Part shown: positions 29,943-42,500 of the stretch, piece by piece
Layout of the letters: each line of letters opens with the position of its first letter
Position numbering within the stretch: the first letter of the stretch is position 1
Assembly (NCBI GenBank): GCA_015501055.1
Contig: JADNYV010000061.1
Span: 123,006-187,005 of the forward strand
From: Mucidula mucida
Taxonomy: Eukaryota > Basidiomycota > Agaricomycetes > Agaricales > Physalacriaceae
Length of the DNA: 64,000 nucleotides
Direction of reading: 5' to 3'
Program-made: the position numbers and the translations under genes
The notes under the pieces: model-generated
What the model was told of the DNA's origin: nothing
What the model saw: the letters and a program-made list of their open reading frames with translations, nothing else
Database searches by the model: none

Positions 29943-32900
29943 CACATGTGCCGCAATAATGGCCTCATGCGCGTTATACAGATGTGTATGGCCTGTATCC
30001 CAAACACACAAATTCCAGGTTAAACATTGGGGAATTCTGGGACCTCTCGAATCATTGACGGGACGTAGCCGTACATGAGCTTGAAAGGTGCAAATCCCGT
30101 TGTTTTATTAATACTTTGTTTAGTGCAAACTCAACTAATGGAATCTTTGCTAGCCAGTCCTTCTGATCCGCGCGTATAGCCCCTCTGAAGATCTGAGCAA
30201 CTGAACAATTAGCTTGTTCCGTTATTCCATTCGTCTATGGATGAAACAACGTCAACATCAGTAACTTGGCATCCAACAAGCGATGAAGTTGCCGCCACCA
30301 CGTTGACGTAAACTTAGAGTTGCGGTCAGACACAATTGATTCCGGCAACCCGTGCAGTCAGACAATCTCCCGCAAATAGATCAACGATAGATCTGTTGCC
30401 GTATTTGTAGTATGTACTGGTATTAGGTGCACCTGCAACGTAAATGACAGATGATCACCCATAGATAATTGTATCCCTGCACTTCTGGAAATGGACTAAT
30501 GAAGTCCATCGCATGGACCGCCACTTTCCAGTTGGCATGGGCAGTGAATGTAACTTTCCAGCTGGTGCTTGATATCTTCCTCCAGCTGTCTGGCATGTCT
30601 GACATGTTTGGCAGAACTTATCAACCATTCCAGCTATCTTTGGCACCAGTACCAGTGTTGAACGTAATCAGACGTGCATTGAGCACCGAAATATCCTACT
30701 GTCTGGTGAGCTGTTTCTAGTATTGCTCCCCGTAAAGAGCGTTGACCTGCAGGCGACTTCGAGATATATAGAACATGTTCGCTGCCTAGGTTATTTGTGA
30801 AGATCAACCCCTTGGTTACTGAAAACCGTGGGTGATCATCAGGCTTCTTGATAATTTTACTGAATAACGGATCCTCAGAGTACCACTGCAGATGTCAGCA
30901 AGGAACTTGTCATCTGTTTCCAGTGTCATTGGCATCATTTCGTCCTTTGTGCGTGATTGAGTACAGTTGGGTTAATGTTGGCAACTTGTGTGGTACCTCT
31001 GGTTCAGGTTCCTGCGCCGCCTCTATCTCCGCTGCCTCAATGTCGCGTGGCTCAAGACGCTCTGCAACTTTTGCGCCTCAGTTTGCCGACGAGTCTGCAT
31101 AGCACGCAGATGCTCATGGACTTCCTGTAGGCAACCACTTGGTAAGTCTTCACCGAGTTTATCCAGGCGAATATCCGCGTTGGCATTCTCTGGAGGTTGT
31201 ACCTCGTCGGGCTCGTCCGTCTCATAGTATCGTGATAGCCGTCCGCAACCTTATTGTTGACGCCTTTCACATAGTTGATATTGAAATCAAAACGCGCGAG
31301 ATATTCCATCCAGTGCATCTGTCGACTTAACAGTGACACTGTGTCTTAAAGAACTCCAGCGCCTTATGGTCAGTGACGACATGAATCTGGTAGCCAATCA
31401 ACTTATCCTTCCACTTCAGAAGGGCTTCAAGGATGGCTAACGTCTCTTGCTCAAAGACCGCATAGTGTTTCTGTGAGTGCGAAAACTTCTTAGACATAAA
31501 CCCCGCTGGCCGACAAGTCTGCCAAGTAGGTCCCTGCCCATACATTCCTCCAACACCTCTAATTGACACGTCACAGATAACCTATATAGGTTCATCCAAG
31601 TCAGGCCTAATTGGGCGTAGGATGGAGTTGAACAACATAACTGTTTGATTCTCTCAAAACACATGTCATGTATAGGTTGCCAATAGAACGGCTGATGATT
31701 CGAAGCCATGTCCGATAGTGGTGTTGTATATGCAGTGATGTCCGACAGAAAATGTCCTAGGTACGTAATCATACCCAGGAGCTTCTGCACGTTGTTGTAA
31801 TTGCGCAGTATGCGCCAGTTGCGAATCTTGCCTAACTTATCTGTATCTGCGTAAACCCACAATTGTCAATCATGTGTCCCAAGCAGTTGACCTTGTCAGC
31901 ATAAAGATCTAACTTTTCTGCCTTTAGGTAGAATTCATGTTCTCAAAGGCGCACAATATGAGACCCAAATGTTTCTCATATTTGGCTACCAAGTCGCTGA
32001 ACACAAAGATATCGTCGAGATAGACGTGCATAAATATCCCAATATACTCTTGGAACATGTGTACATCAATCTCTAAAATGTAGAGGGTGGTTACAATCAC
32101 TCTGCTGCATCACATTACTCACAAACGTCTCGAACACAGTTGCAAAGACAGACTTCCAGACATCACCGGAAATTGTCCGCACCTGCTCATAGGTGTTTGA
32201 CAAATTGATCTTGCTATGTACGCGCTTGCGTACCATGTTCAGTTGAATATGCTCCTGGTCCGGGAATGGTGTCACATCCTTGTAGGTGTTCTCATTCCGT
32301 TTCCGACAATCAATTGTTGTTCTCAAGCTGCCATCTTTCTTTAGAACACAAAGCATTGGCACAGCTTGCGTAGCTGTCTGGCGTTCCCACCACCCCAACT
32401 GTTGATATTGCTTGATCTTCTCAAGAAGTTGTGGCTTCATCGAGTCGGGACACTTGGGTGTGTAGTACTAATATTTCTTTGCCTTGTCAATTAAAGGAAT
32501 TATGTGATTCACTTCTCTCAGCGGTGGCAATTTCTCTGGAGGGCCGGCAAGTATGTCGTGCAGCACTCCATCCATTGCTGACGCAACCTAGGAACATCCT
32601 TCTCAGGCAATTCCTGGTCACTATCCTTCCCTGTGCGCATCTAAAATAATCTTGCCGTTGCTTGAAGGGATTCCTCCAAGGTCAAGCATGTGTCGCCTCA
32701 TAAATGATGTCCCAACAACAATATCATAACAATCAACATTTGCAATATTAAAATATTCGCGTTCCGCAATGCTATTTTACTGCTATTGAACAGAATGGTG
32801 CAAATGTGCCATATATAATCTGCGACCTGCTTCCTTTAGTGCCAAGCTGAATTGTAATGGGCTCATCAAGCTCAAACAACTTAGGCCGGACTAAATGGGC

Positions 32901-33288
32901 AAAGTCATGGCTTATCAGCTCAGTTGTGCATCCACTGTTGCACAGTGTGAATGCCTTGTATCTAGTAACCTCAAGAAACACAGCTAAGCATTGCTTCTCT
33001 TGGTTGGTACGGCGAGGGCGTTTCAATGAACAAGGATTATGTGAGGGTACTGGGCCTAGCATTGGAACAAAGCCTCGCTTCCCCTGCACATCTCTCGTTT
33101 CATCAACCTCTATAGTTTGTAAGAACTCGCCATAGTCCAAGACATATTCATCTTCTGAATCAGCCACGCTTTCGCAATCACTGTCAGGGCATGAATCCTC
33201 AGTATCACACATACCATAAGCGCATACATCCTCTCAGTCACCAGTTCCATCATTCCCGCTTGTGGCTGGTCTGATACCGTCTCGTCAA

Positions 33289-35890
33289 CTAGGTTGTTAC
33301 AAGAGTGTCTGCAATGTCACCATCTGCAGCATCCTCCTCAAACTGTGATCCACCCCAAGGGTTACCATTATCTGGTTCCTCGGGATCTTCGGAATCCTCA
33401 CTGTCATTATCGTCTACAATGTGATATAGCGTCTTCACAGCACGGTCTCTGTTCAAGCTATACAATGGACAAACAATGTCTTTGCAAAGTGACCTTCCTG
33501 TCCGCATGCGTAACAGGTTTTCACTTTGACCCACCACTTTGACATCTTTATTCACAAAGCGCTGGGTTGTCTGGTTCTGTCTACCACCTCAATACGGTGC
33601 ACTACGACCTGATTTTCTATTATCCTGCTTAGGGGTAGCGGGTGCAGGTGGTCGCGCATCACGTCGAGGCGGTCTCTCTCGGGGCGCTGGTGCGGGGACA
33701 ATTTGCCACCTTTGTTGTTGGTAACCATGTCTCTCCTGAGCTATAATTCGGGCACGAGGATGTACTCCTGAGAAAGCATCCTTACGCTCTGATTTAAAGC
33801 CCTGTTCCAGCGCCAATGCCCTTTGCATAATCACGTTGAGAGATCCAGTACGCTTGGGAGTGACACCCTCAAGCCGCATCTCAACAAATATAATGTGGTA
33901 AGGCATTGTATAATATCAAGTGGAATCAATATATATCAGGTGGCGATGGCATTAAGCTCGCCAGGCTAACCATATGGTGAAATAGTGCACACACACCATC
34001 ACTGATTGAGTATTCAACTGAGTCAAAGCGCAATGCAGTCATACACAATGAGTCGTCATCAACAAATTGTACGAACAAACCATGAAGCACTTCAATAAAG
34101 GACATACTCCGGTTTGTCGCCGCTTTGTATGTATTGGTAGTACGCTGGTAGTGCTCCAGTGCGCCACCGGACAGACCTTGAGCTAACAGCGTAATGCGTG
34201 TCAGATCAGCTTCAGACGGCGCACCATTATCCACCCGAATGGGGGGTCCATGTGCGCCTGTCTGGTCCAGCCAGCGTATTATATTGCGAGCCCATCTATC
34301 AAACACTGTAATATCATTTGTAGCACCTGAGAATTTAGGTGCAGAATCAACATTACGTGCAATTATCTTCGCTAATTCACGCTCACTCTCATTCAATACA
34401 CGATAAAGGCGTGCCACAACTATGTCCTCGATCTTAAAGAAGATTGAGTCCAGTACTGAGACACCTATCTCACGTGTTGGCGGAGTATATATGAACTCGT
34501 CTACCATTTCTGGCTTAATCTCATTTAATACTGATGTGGAACGGCGAAGGCGCTTGGTGTAGTTGACCGGCGGGTGGTCGCTATCACCATCATTTGGTTA
34601 TCACCATCACCATCATTGCCGTCACCACCACCATACCATCGCCCTCTGCTTGTTGAGGTTGTGAGCCGTCTCCTGGATCAGGCACTTCGCGTTGTGGATT
34701 GCCTGATTCTCGTCCAGGACCTGATCATTATTATCACCAGTATCTCCACCACCATTACTATTAGAGTCACTTGGATCAGGACCTGGGGACGGTGGTGTTC
34801 TGGGCAGTGCATGCCTGGTACAGCCTGTACTGGTGCTGCTTTGTGGCGAGAGATTGTGGGTGAGTTCTGAACTTGGGCATTTACCCGTCTTGAACTTCTT
34901 GCAGGCATGGCCTGATCCATCTTCTGTGGTCGATGTCCTGATGCCTTCTCAGACGTATTCTTCTTCCTAGGCGAGACCATCTTCTGGCCAGCCCGCACAT
35001 GAATACTCGCACAGCGCGGCCTCTGTACGGCGACAGGCGTCTCTTCTACAATACTTGTGCGATGTGGCCTCTGCACTACGGCAGGTGCGTCGTCTGAACA
35101 CATCATGTCGTCCAAACACGTCCGACAGTGGCACTGGTGGCTTCTCTGGTATTAGTGTTTGGGCCTCCGTGTGCGCCTCATCCACTTTCAGATTGTCAGG
35201 CTGCAAAATGTCGCTGTATTTTGCACGCGCTATTGCTGCTGCCTGCTTCCTTTCTCTCTTTATGCGTTCCCAAACGGTCTCAGTCTCCTTTTGAGTCTGT
35301 TCCACCGGAGTTGCAGATGCATCCTCCACAATGGTCTCAGCCTCTTCTGGGACCTTTACCTCTGGCACTACAGGCACAACCAGGCTAGCAGTTGCCTGAT
35401 CAGGTGCATCCTTGCCCATCCATTCTTCAAGCTCCCAGTTTGGGATGGGTACAGTGCTATAAACGGAGCACAGCTGGCATTATCCAAACTGGGAATCTTT
35501 ATTTTGATGGTTGGTTTAGAGGGAATATGGGCCACACTATAACCAACCTTCATTTCAAGCACCACATCCTTATAGGTACAGTACTTGTATTGTACAACAT
35601 CATGTGTCCATTGTGCATTGTCTGTAAGACGCCACGCTTAAGCACCTCCTGACGCCACGCTAGCACCGACCCGTTGAACCTGCCGTCCGACCTGAAGATC
35701 GCAACATTGTTGACGTAGACATCGACGACACCGGATGAAGCATGTCCACCGGTATATCTGTCTTCAAGTGTTCCATTGCCCTCATGCAATGCGCGTATTG
35801 CGAGTCTGACTCAACCGCCTGTTGAGGCTGAGCCAGGTTCTGCGTCACCGCATCCATTGTCTGGTCAAAATTAATATTTGGGTTAGCCAA
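33289..35890 (-). pseudogene. Gypsy A gag region (broken)
   Basis: A retrotransposon Gag-like frame of 193 aa at 34507-33926 (start MVDEFIYTPPTREIG, with VFDRWARNIIRWLDQTGAHG). A degenerate CCHC-like knuckle lies near 33505 (CYACGQEGHFAKT, last Cys missing). Upstream minus-strand frames at 35419-34967 and 35890-35368 carry acidic, Lys-rich low-complexity sequence with no recognisable domain. The stretch 35900-36757 holds the 5' leader with no gene; I could not identify a primer-binding site next to the 5' LTR. Confidence 0.6.
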
Positions 35891-36757
35891 ATCACCTCAT
35901 GTAGGTGGTTACAAAGCAATTTGACATACCTCTCGAGATGAGTAGTAACCTTTAGTGGCAACTCCACTACTTGCTTGCCATCCCTACAAACATTGTCCTT
36001 GTAATGGCCAAGTTCGCAGGCGCATCTCTCGCACTATTGGATGCAACTGCCTGAGGACTAACACTTGCTCTGCTTGTGTTGCCCCGGGATCGTCTGATCG
36101 TCAAGCCGGTGTATTCACTGTCTCAAGCCACCAGGCAATATTGCTGGAACGTCGCCCCAAGCCTGCCACATAGGTATAAACTTGGGCGGCGGGCTCGAGA
36201 CAATGTGTGTTGGGAAAGCGGCAGTCCAGATTGGGACCGCGCCGGCTTGGTTGACGTGATTGGGGGCTGGAAGGCCTGTGCACCGCCAGCGTCATTTATG
36301 TGTTCAGGCTAGTAGGTAGCGGGACATCCCCAGCTGTATGGGGCTGTCGTTGCCGTGTGCGCTGCGGCAGATTGCTCTCCGTAAATTGGGAGGTTTCTCT
36401 CACAGGCGTGCCAACTGTCGCGACACATGGGAGGGTGCCGACTGTTTTGACACGTGTGTTGGGGCCGACTGTTTCGACACCCGGGAAATTTTGCTCATTG
36501 TTGCAGCCTAGAGCATAGACAAAAGCGGGGGAAATGGGGGAGCGCTGGCGTCCTGTAACAACCAACGTGGATGATGGGCAACAGCGACTGGCTCGCCACG
36601 TCCGTGGGGGGCTAAAAAAAATTTCAGCAATTAAAAATGGTGTCTAACACACCTCTAGAAAATGGAGACCTGTCGTCTCCAAGCACGGCAGCTTTGGCCT
36701 GTTGTCAAAGCTTTTTGCGCTCCCTGTTGGACGCAACATGTTGCGTGTTCAAAAAAG

Positions 36758-36972
36758 TGTAAGCCGTAGATACACTGTTGAGATCCAGAGGGTCCAAAAG
36801 AACACAAATAGCAATATAATTGAGTCCAAATGGGACCATGGGGACCCGTTGAGTGTAAGAACAGATAATAACAAAGCCAATAGTTGTAGTATGAGTGAAA
36901 GTAAAGATTGTGTGTCAGCAATTGGCATAAGGTCCGTGTGGGACATGTCCATATTGAGAACTCCTTCTTACA
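36758..36972 (-). repeat. 5' LTR of gypsy A
   Basis: 215 bp, same ends as 24032-24246. This copy is the AT-richer one: most differences read as CG to TG or CA relative to the 3' LTR. Confidence 0.85.
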
Positions 36973-36977
36973 GCTAT
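36973..36977. repeat. Target-site duplication of gypsy A, right arm
   Basis: GCTAT, identical to 24027-24031. Confidence 0.85.
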
Positions 36978-37636
36978 ACGGCTGGGATTTTGTTGTTCTG
37001 GCTTCTTATCCTTCTTTTGGCCACTCTTGCCTCACAGCCCCAGTTATTCTTGACTGATCTACTTTCAGAGAATGTTCCTTCCACTCTTGACGACATCGGG
37101 CTTATTTGGACAGTGTATCACCAACTGGGCAAACATGTTCTAGCCGCTATGCATACTCAGTTAGGTGATAGGGCCTGGCTGAGTGCACAGATTCGCTCTG
37201 TTGAGACTTTTATGAACAATCTCCCTCAGATCTGTGCAAGCTATCAAGTTATAATGATATTGTATTCTGACCTTTGACTGTGGCGCAGTACAAAGCCATA
37301 TTTGATGCTACAGAGTACCAGACTATTTTAGAGGGTACCTTTAATATGCAAGAGGCACTGCAGGAAGTTGTTGTGCAATCAGAAGATCTGACACACACTG
37401 TTTAATTAGATGTGAGTTTGTTTGTCTTGTTCAAAGTACTAATCTCTGCTGCTACTAGTATACCACAACATCTTATACAGGTCAACAAGGCAGACCACGT
37501 AAGGAGATTAATTCCACAATCCTTCATGTTACTATGGAGCTTCGTAGTAACAGTGGCATTGCACCAGTCTTTGACTGCTCTGCTCGTACTATTTGCCGAC
37601 ATGCCATTGATTACGGACTTGCCAAACCTGGACCTG

Positions 37637-38163
37637 TGTTAGCAACTGACTATAGCCACATGACTAAACCAGGTACCACAGAGAGACTTAGGGAAAAGAA
37701 AGTGGTTGTGTTCGTAGCACTCGGCTAGGCCAGGTGTATCAACAAGATTGGAACTAAAGTACAATGATGCTACGCTACTGCTTATATACTAGTAAGTCTG
37801 TGTTTGGCACTCCTTGTCCATACGTGTTTCCGCTAGGGTTAACTCCATGCCCTTGACCCAGTATTGTATACTACTAGTCCGTGAAACCATTAAATACGAG
37901 TGGTAACTGCATATAAGTAATAATACTGAAACAACCATGTGTGCTCCAAGTGTTGGTGGTGTGTATACAATAGGAAGTCCATAAGATATCAACATGTATG
38001 ATGTCATCCATGTGTTTGGCGTGTGTTCAACATGAGTGCGGCTTTGGTAATGAAAAGGAGTATGATTGGTGACAAAACAGATGATGAAACAGTTTGTTGA
38101 TAAGACAAGCCCGGATAAGATATGATAAGATGTAAAAATATGAAAATATGGCAATTTATAACA
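37637..38163 (-). repeat. 3' LTR of gypsy B
   Basis: 527 bp, TG...CA ends; followed (minus-strand upstream) by the purine tract AAGGAGGGGGTAA. Confidence 0.8.
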
Positions 38164-38299
38164 TTACCCCCTCCTTAAGGCGCAAGTTCCATTCTGCGCC
38201 AGAGTTGCTCCATAAGGGCTTCAGAGGGTAGCATGACGTTAAGGGGTTTGGTGTCAGGCGGTGGCATGGATCGGAATAGATGTGATGGAAATTGCAACA

Positions 38300-41200
38300 T
38301 GGAACTTCAATGCGAGCAAGCGCGGGTGGCTTCGGCTTGTTTGGATATTGTTGTGGAAATTACTGATAGCTTTGTCGGCATTTTTGAGATTGCATGCCGG
38401 TTCCTATGTCTGCTTATGTGTGCCATAACCCTTCCAGTGGACCTTGTATTGAAAACCCCCGCGGTACTTCCAGGAATTAACCACTTTCTCAACCTCCCAT
38501 TCCGGTTCGGCTCCTTCCAGCACAGGTGGTGGACACATGTCTTGGGGTTGCGTCGGAAATTGGGCTCGTGGTAAGGTGTCAACAAGGCTCATTGAACACG
38601 GGATGGATGCTTTTCCACGTGTGAGGAATCTGGAGCTTGTAAGAGCTCGTCCCGACTTTCTTGATTACTTTGAACGGCCCAAAGCATTTGTCATTGAGCT
38701 TCTTCATTGGTTGGTCTGTGCTGAGATTTGTCCCTTCCAGCCATACTTTGTCACCTTCCTTGTACTCTACTGCCTCTGTCCGCTTCCTGTTATAAAACCG
38801 TTTTATGTCCTCCTTTGCCATCTTCAATGCTGACCCCACTTCGTTTCATATCTTCCTCATGCCGTTGGCAAACTCCTGAGCAGTCTCATTTCTTGATGCC
38901 ATTTTTGAAGTGGTGCCTTTGTAGGGGTGTCGGCCCATGTCTGCAAAGAACAGAGTGACTTTGGTTGCCAAGTGTACCCAATTATTGTAAACAAATTCGG
39001 CAGAGGGTAACCATTCATGCCAGTCGTTCTAATGGTAATTGACAAATAACTGTAAGAAATGTTCTATCTCTTGGTTCAACCGTTCCGTTTGCCCATTTGC
39101 CTGTGGATGGTACGCCGTTGTGAAATTTTCTTCAATGCCCATCAATCGGTACAACTCCTTTATGAAGCGTGAGTAATATTGTGGCCCTCAATCATGTATC
39201 ATCTGTTGTGGCATCCCATGTATGGGGAAAATGCAATCACAATAGATGCGGGCCATACCTTCTGACGTCAGGGTGGTGTGTGTTGGTATGATGCATGACC
39301 ATTTTGTAAGGTGGTCCACAAACATGCTGATCGCATTGTATCCTCCCGACTCCGGTAACTCTCCAATCATGTTTGTCCCTACTACCTCCCATGGCTTGTT
39401 TGGTATGTTAATAGGGTAAAGAAGTGCAGCCAGCTTTGTGCGATGTGATTTTGTGGCCTGGCATTTTTGACACCCTTCTACGTATTCACAGACATCTTGG
39501 CTAATTCCGGGCTACCAATAGGTGCATGTGATCAGCTCAAGGGTCTTGTATTGTCCAGGATGCCCTGCAAGCTGTGCGTCATAGTGCATTTCAATAACTT
39601 TTCCCTGCAATTCCTTGTCCTTTGGTATGTAAATACGATCTTTCCACATAATAAGTCCATTTTCCTTCTCTTCCCATCCTTTTTCTTTGTTTTCTAATGC
39701 TTTTTGTACGTATCTGTCTTTGTTTCCTTTTCTTTGTTTGATTTTGTTAAGTAATTCGTCCTCCGGTGTAGCTACTGTATGTAAAGAAAATTGAAATTGT
39801 GATATAAAAAACTCCAGTTTTAGCAAAACAATGTTTTCATTATCTTTTTCCCCCTTCTCAAGGCCTGTCATCCTTGACAAGGCATCAGCTTTTCCCATCA
39901 TCCTGCTTGGCTTATGAATCATCTGTATGTCATACTCTGCCAACTCCATAACCCATCTCACCTGCCTCCAATTCAACTTCTGCGGCTTCCGGAAGTACTG
40001 AAGGTTTTGATGATTAGTAAAAACCTTCACCGTCTTTGTTGCTCCAAGGAGATACTGCCTCCAGTCATCAATCGAGTCCATGGTAGCCATTATTTCCTTG
40101 TCGTATATCTCGTAGTTGTGTTCAACTTCATTTAATACGCGAGATCAAAAAGTCACTGGTCTCCATTTCCCGTCAATGAATTGGGAAAGAACAGCCCCGT
40201 TTGCATAGTTTGAGGAGTCCGCCTCAACTCAAAACCTGCCATTGTTGTGGGGTACGATTTGCCCTTCCCAGTTAGCAATGTTAATGGCTTTGCTACTTCC
40301 ACAAATCCCCGGATGAAACATTGGTAGAAGTTGCAGAAGCCCAAAAATAACTGTACTTCCTTCTTCTTCGTTGGCTCCCTCCATTCCTTCACTACAGCCA
40401 CTTTTGCCGGATCCATCTTGACTTCTCCTCCACCAACAATCACTCCCAAGTAATCTACAGTGTGTGCCTCAAAACTACATTTCTTGGTTTTAAATACAAC
40501 TTATTTACTTGCAATATTTCTAATACCCTGCGTACCATATGTCTATGCTCCTCAAGGGTGTTTGGAAAGATAAGTATATTGTCCAGGTAAACTATAACAT
40601 GTTCGTCGTCAATCAACTTCTTCAGAATGTGATTCATGAACAATTGGAACGTTGCCGGCAAATTTGTGAGTCCAAAGAACATAATTGAGGGTTCAAACAG
40701 GCCTTGATTTGTTCTAAACACCGCTTTCCACTCATTACCTTCTTTGATCCAAATGTTGTTGTAATCCCATCAAATGTCCATCTTCATAAACCACGTCGCT
40801 CCCTTCAGCTTGTCAATAAGCTCCTGAATCAACGGCAAGGGATATTGATTCTTGATTGTCATGTCGTTCAACTTCCGATAATCCTGTACTGGCCGAAGGC
40901 TTCCGTCCTTCTTTTTGACAAAGAAGAAGGGTGACGCCATAGATGAAATTGATGGCCGTATACGTCCTGTCCATATGTTTTCTTCCAGGAACTCATCTAA
41001 CGCCTTCTGCTCGGATGGACTAAGGGGATAAACCTTGCAGTCAACCGGTTTGGAACCAGGCGTAAGTTCTATCGCGTGATCCCAGGGTCTTCGCTCCGGT
41101 AGCTTGTCAAAGTCCGCCTTGCTGAATACATCGGAAAATTCCTGGATGTAAGGTGCAGCAGCGGATGAAGGCTGTTGTGATCTCAGCTTTTCACCGCTTT

Positions 41201-41954
41201 TGCAATAGCTGTCCCAGTCCATCCAGAACAAACGCTCTCCCTCTTCCAACTTCTCTTCTACGTCTTCTCCTTCATCTTCCGGCGAGTTATACTCGGGTAG
41301 GTAGCCGCAACGGTCTGGGCATTGATCAAAAGACAACGTGGATTCCGTCCAGTTGATCGTGGGGTTGTGATATTGTAACCAATCTAGCCCCAAAAAGATG
41401 CTTGTTTTGCCAGGATTGGTGACGGCCAACTCAATCTTTTCTGCGTGATCACCGATCTTCATCCGGACCTCCACAAAACCTTCGATTGCTCCTCCCTCGT
41501 TTAGGGTTCCATCCGCATTGTAGACAGGGAGCTTGACCGGTAACTCCTTGATCGGGAGTCCGTTCTTCTCGACGAATTCTTTATTGACACAAGAACCCGT
41601 TGCTCCACTGTCAAGAAGGGCACTTGTTTCCCATTCAGAGCCTGTGTGTACGCTCTCTATAGTTACTCGGAGTTTCATGTCCTGCCCCTTTGTTCCCCGG
41701 ATGTACTTCCTTGACTTTTTCAACTCCGTCACAACTTCCACCGCAGCTTCCTTCGTCAACGCTCTGATTGCCATCACTTTCTCCTCTGTCGCTTCTCTCT
41801 CTCTCCGCTCCGGCATCCATGCTCTCAAAATTCCCACTGCTCTCGGCACTTCATCCTCTCTTAGCCGTTGTGCGATCCACTCGGGCGTATTTGGCTCAAA
41901 TCTTTCTTTCGCAGGTTTTGTTGGTGAAGTTGTCGATGAAAATAAATTCTGCAT
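38300..41954 (-). pseudogene. Gypsy B pol with chromodomain (broken)
   Basis: Protease with intact-looking [16 protein letters not shown] (~41600) and RT start ([20 protein letters not shown], ~40930). A nonsense TGA follows MKMDI near 40768, where relatives have Arg (CGA to TGA). RT YLDN box at ~40590, RNase H 40090-39850, integrase zinc finger and core (39500-38900, with LTKWSCIIPTHTTLT), and integrase C-terminal/chromodomain (WEVEKVVNSWKYRGGFQYKV, ~38490-38430). Chromodomains of this type target integration to modified histones. Several frame breaks; non-functional. Confidence 0.75.
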
Positions 41955-42490
41955 CTGACAATTCTTCCCTTGGCAACTGCTCCGGCAGGACTGCGTCTAC
42001 TGCGGGAGCTTCGCAAAACCCAACTCTTCGGCCAACTTCTTCTTCTCCTCGTCATTCATTGTGGTCCACAAACCCCAAATCTGTTGGGGTCAACCCTTCT
42101 TGGGACAGAACCTGCTTACGTGGCCGTGTTCGCCACAGCTGAAGCAAAGTCCCCTTCGACATGCGTTGTTGATGTCCATCAGCCTGCCGGCTCCTCCATA
42201 GGTAACGCCGGTGGCATCTCGTCGTGTGATTGGCGTCGGGGGTGGATTCGTAGGATTGGCTCTCGATGTAGCCGCCTGCGGAGCTTGGGGCCGGACCTGC
42301 ATGCCGGACCTCTTGCTCGCCATTTGCCTTCTCCACAGTTGATCAATCTGGATAATCTGTGCCTTCCAATCCTTGTATTTCACCGGCAACCCGTCTCGGC
42401 TGCCATAGATCTGGTCAATGATCTTCTCGTTGACATTGGTCTCGAGAAGACGTACAACATATGTGTCATCCTTCGAGTATTCCGCCTGAG

Positions 42491-42500
42491 TAAGCAGGAC
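42491..42500. repeat. Target-site duplication of MULE, left arm
   Basis: TAAGCAGGAC; identical 10-mer at 45769-45778. The uninterrupted gag frame defines the 10 bp exactly. Confidence 0.85.

Larger units (their letters stand above)
26394..33212 (-). pseudogene. Gypsy A pol: protease, RT, RNase H, integrase (broken)
   Basis: Protease-like segment at 33212-32772 with the active-site triad reading NSG instead of DSG (LCNSGCTTELIS). RT pieces at 32440-32066, with the catalytic YLDD box near 32013. RNase H at 31569-31327 (VVTDHKALEFFKTQ) and 31339-31052 (QMHWMEYLARFDFNINYVKG). Integrase zinc-binding/early core at 30646-30423. Integrase C-terminal region at 26930-26394 (GSKVYLSTQNINFPKGRAQK, then HKFHISLLCPYEE). 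The hAT element splits the integrase coding part at 26932-29942. Many stops and frame changes; not functional. Confidence 0.75.
24032..36972 (-). mobile_element. Ty3/gypsy retrotransposon A (12.9 kb with nested hAT), degenerate
   Basis: Minus-strand element flanked by 215-bp LTRs (36758-36972 is 5', 24032-24246 is 3') and a 5-bp duplication GCTAT. Right to left: upstream frames 35890-34678, Gag (34507-33926), zinc knuckle (~33500), protease (33212-32772), RT (32440-31900), RNase H (31570-31050), integrase (about 30650-26394, split by the hAT), then extra frames (25887-24292) in the envelope position, a polypurine tract and the 3' LTR. The LTRs differ at about 16 of 215 positions, nearly all transitions and many at CpG, and no gene is intact: an old insertion. 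It interrupts the fifth/sixth codons of the integrase-type gene. Confidence 0.85.

Noticed and set aside
33589..33906. Separate small gene in gypsy A
   Set aside because: Lies between Gag and zinc knuckle on the coding strand of the retroelement and is best read as part of the decayed gag.
40590..40620. Domesticated gypsy reverse transcriptase in gypsy B
   Set aside because: YLDN box is present, but nonsense codons and frame breaks on both sides rule out a functional gene.
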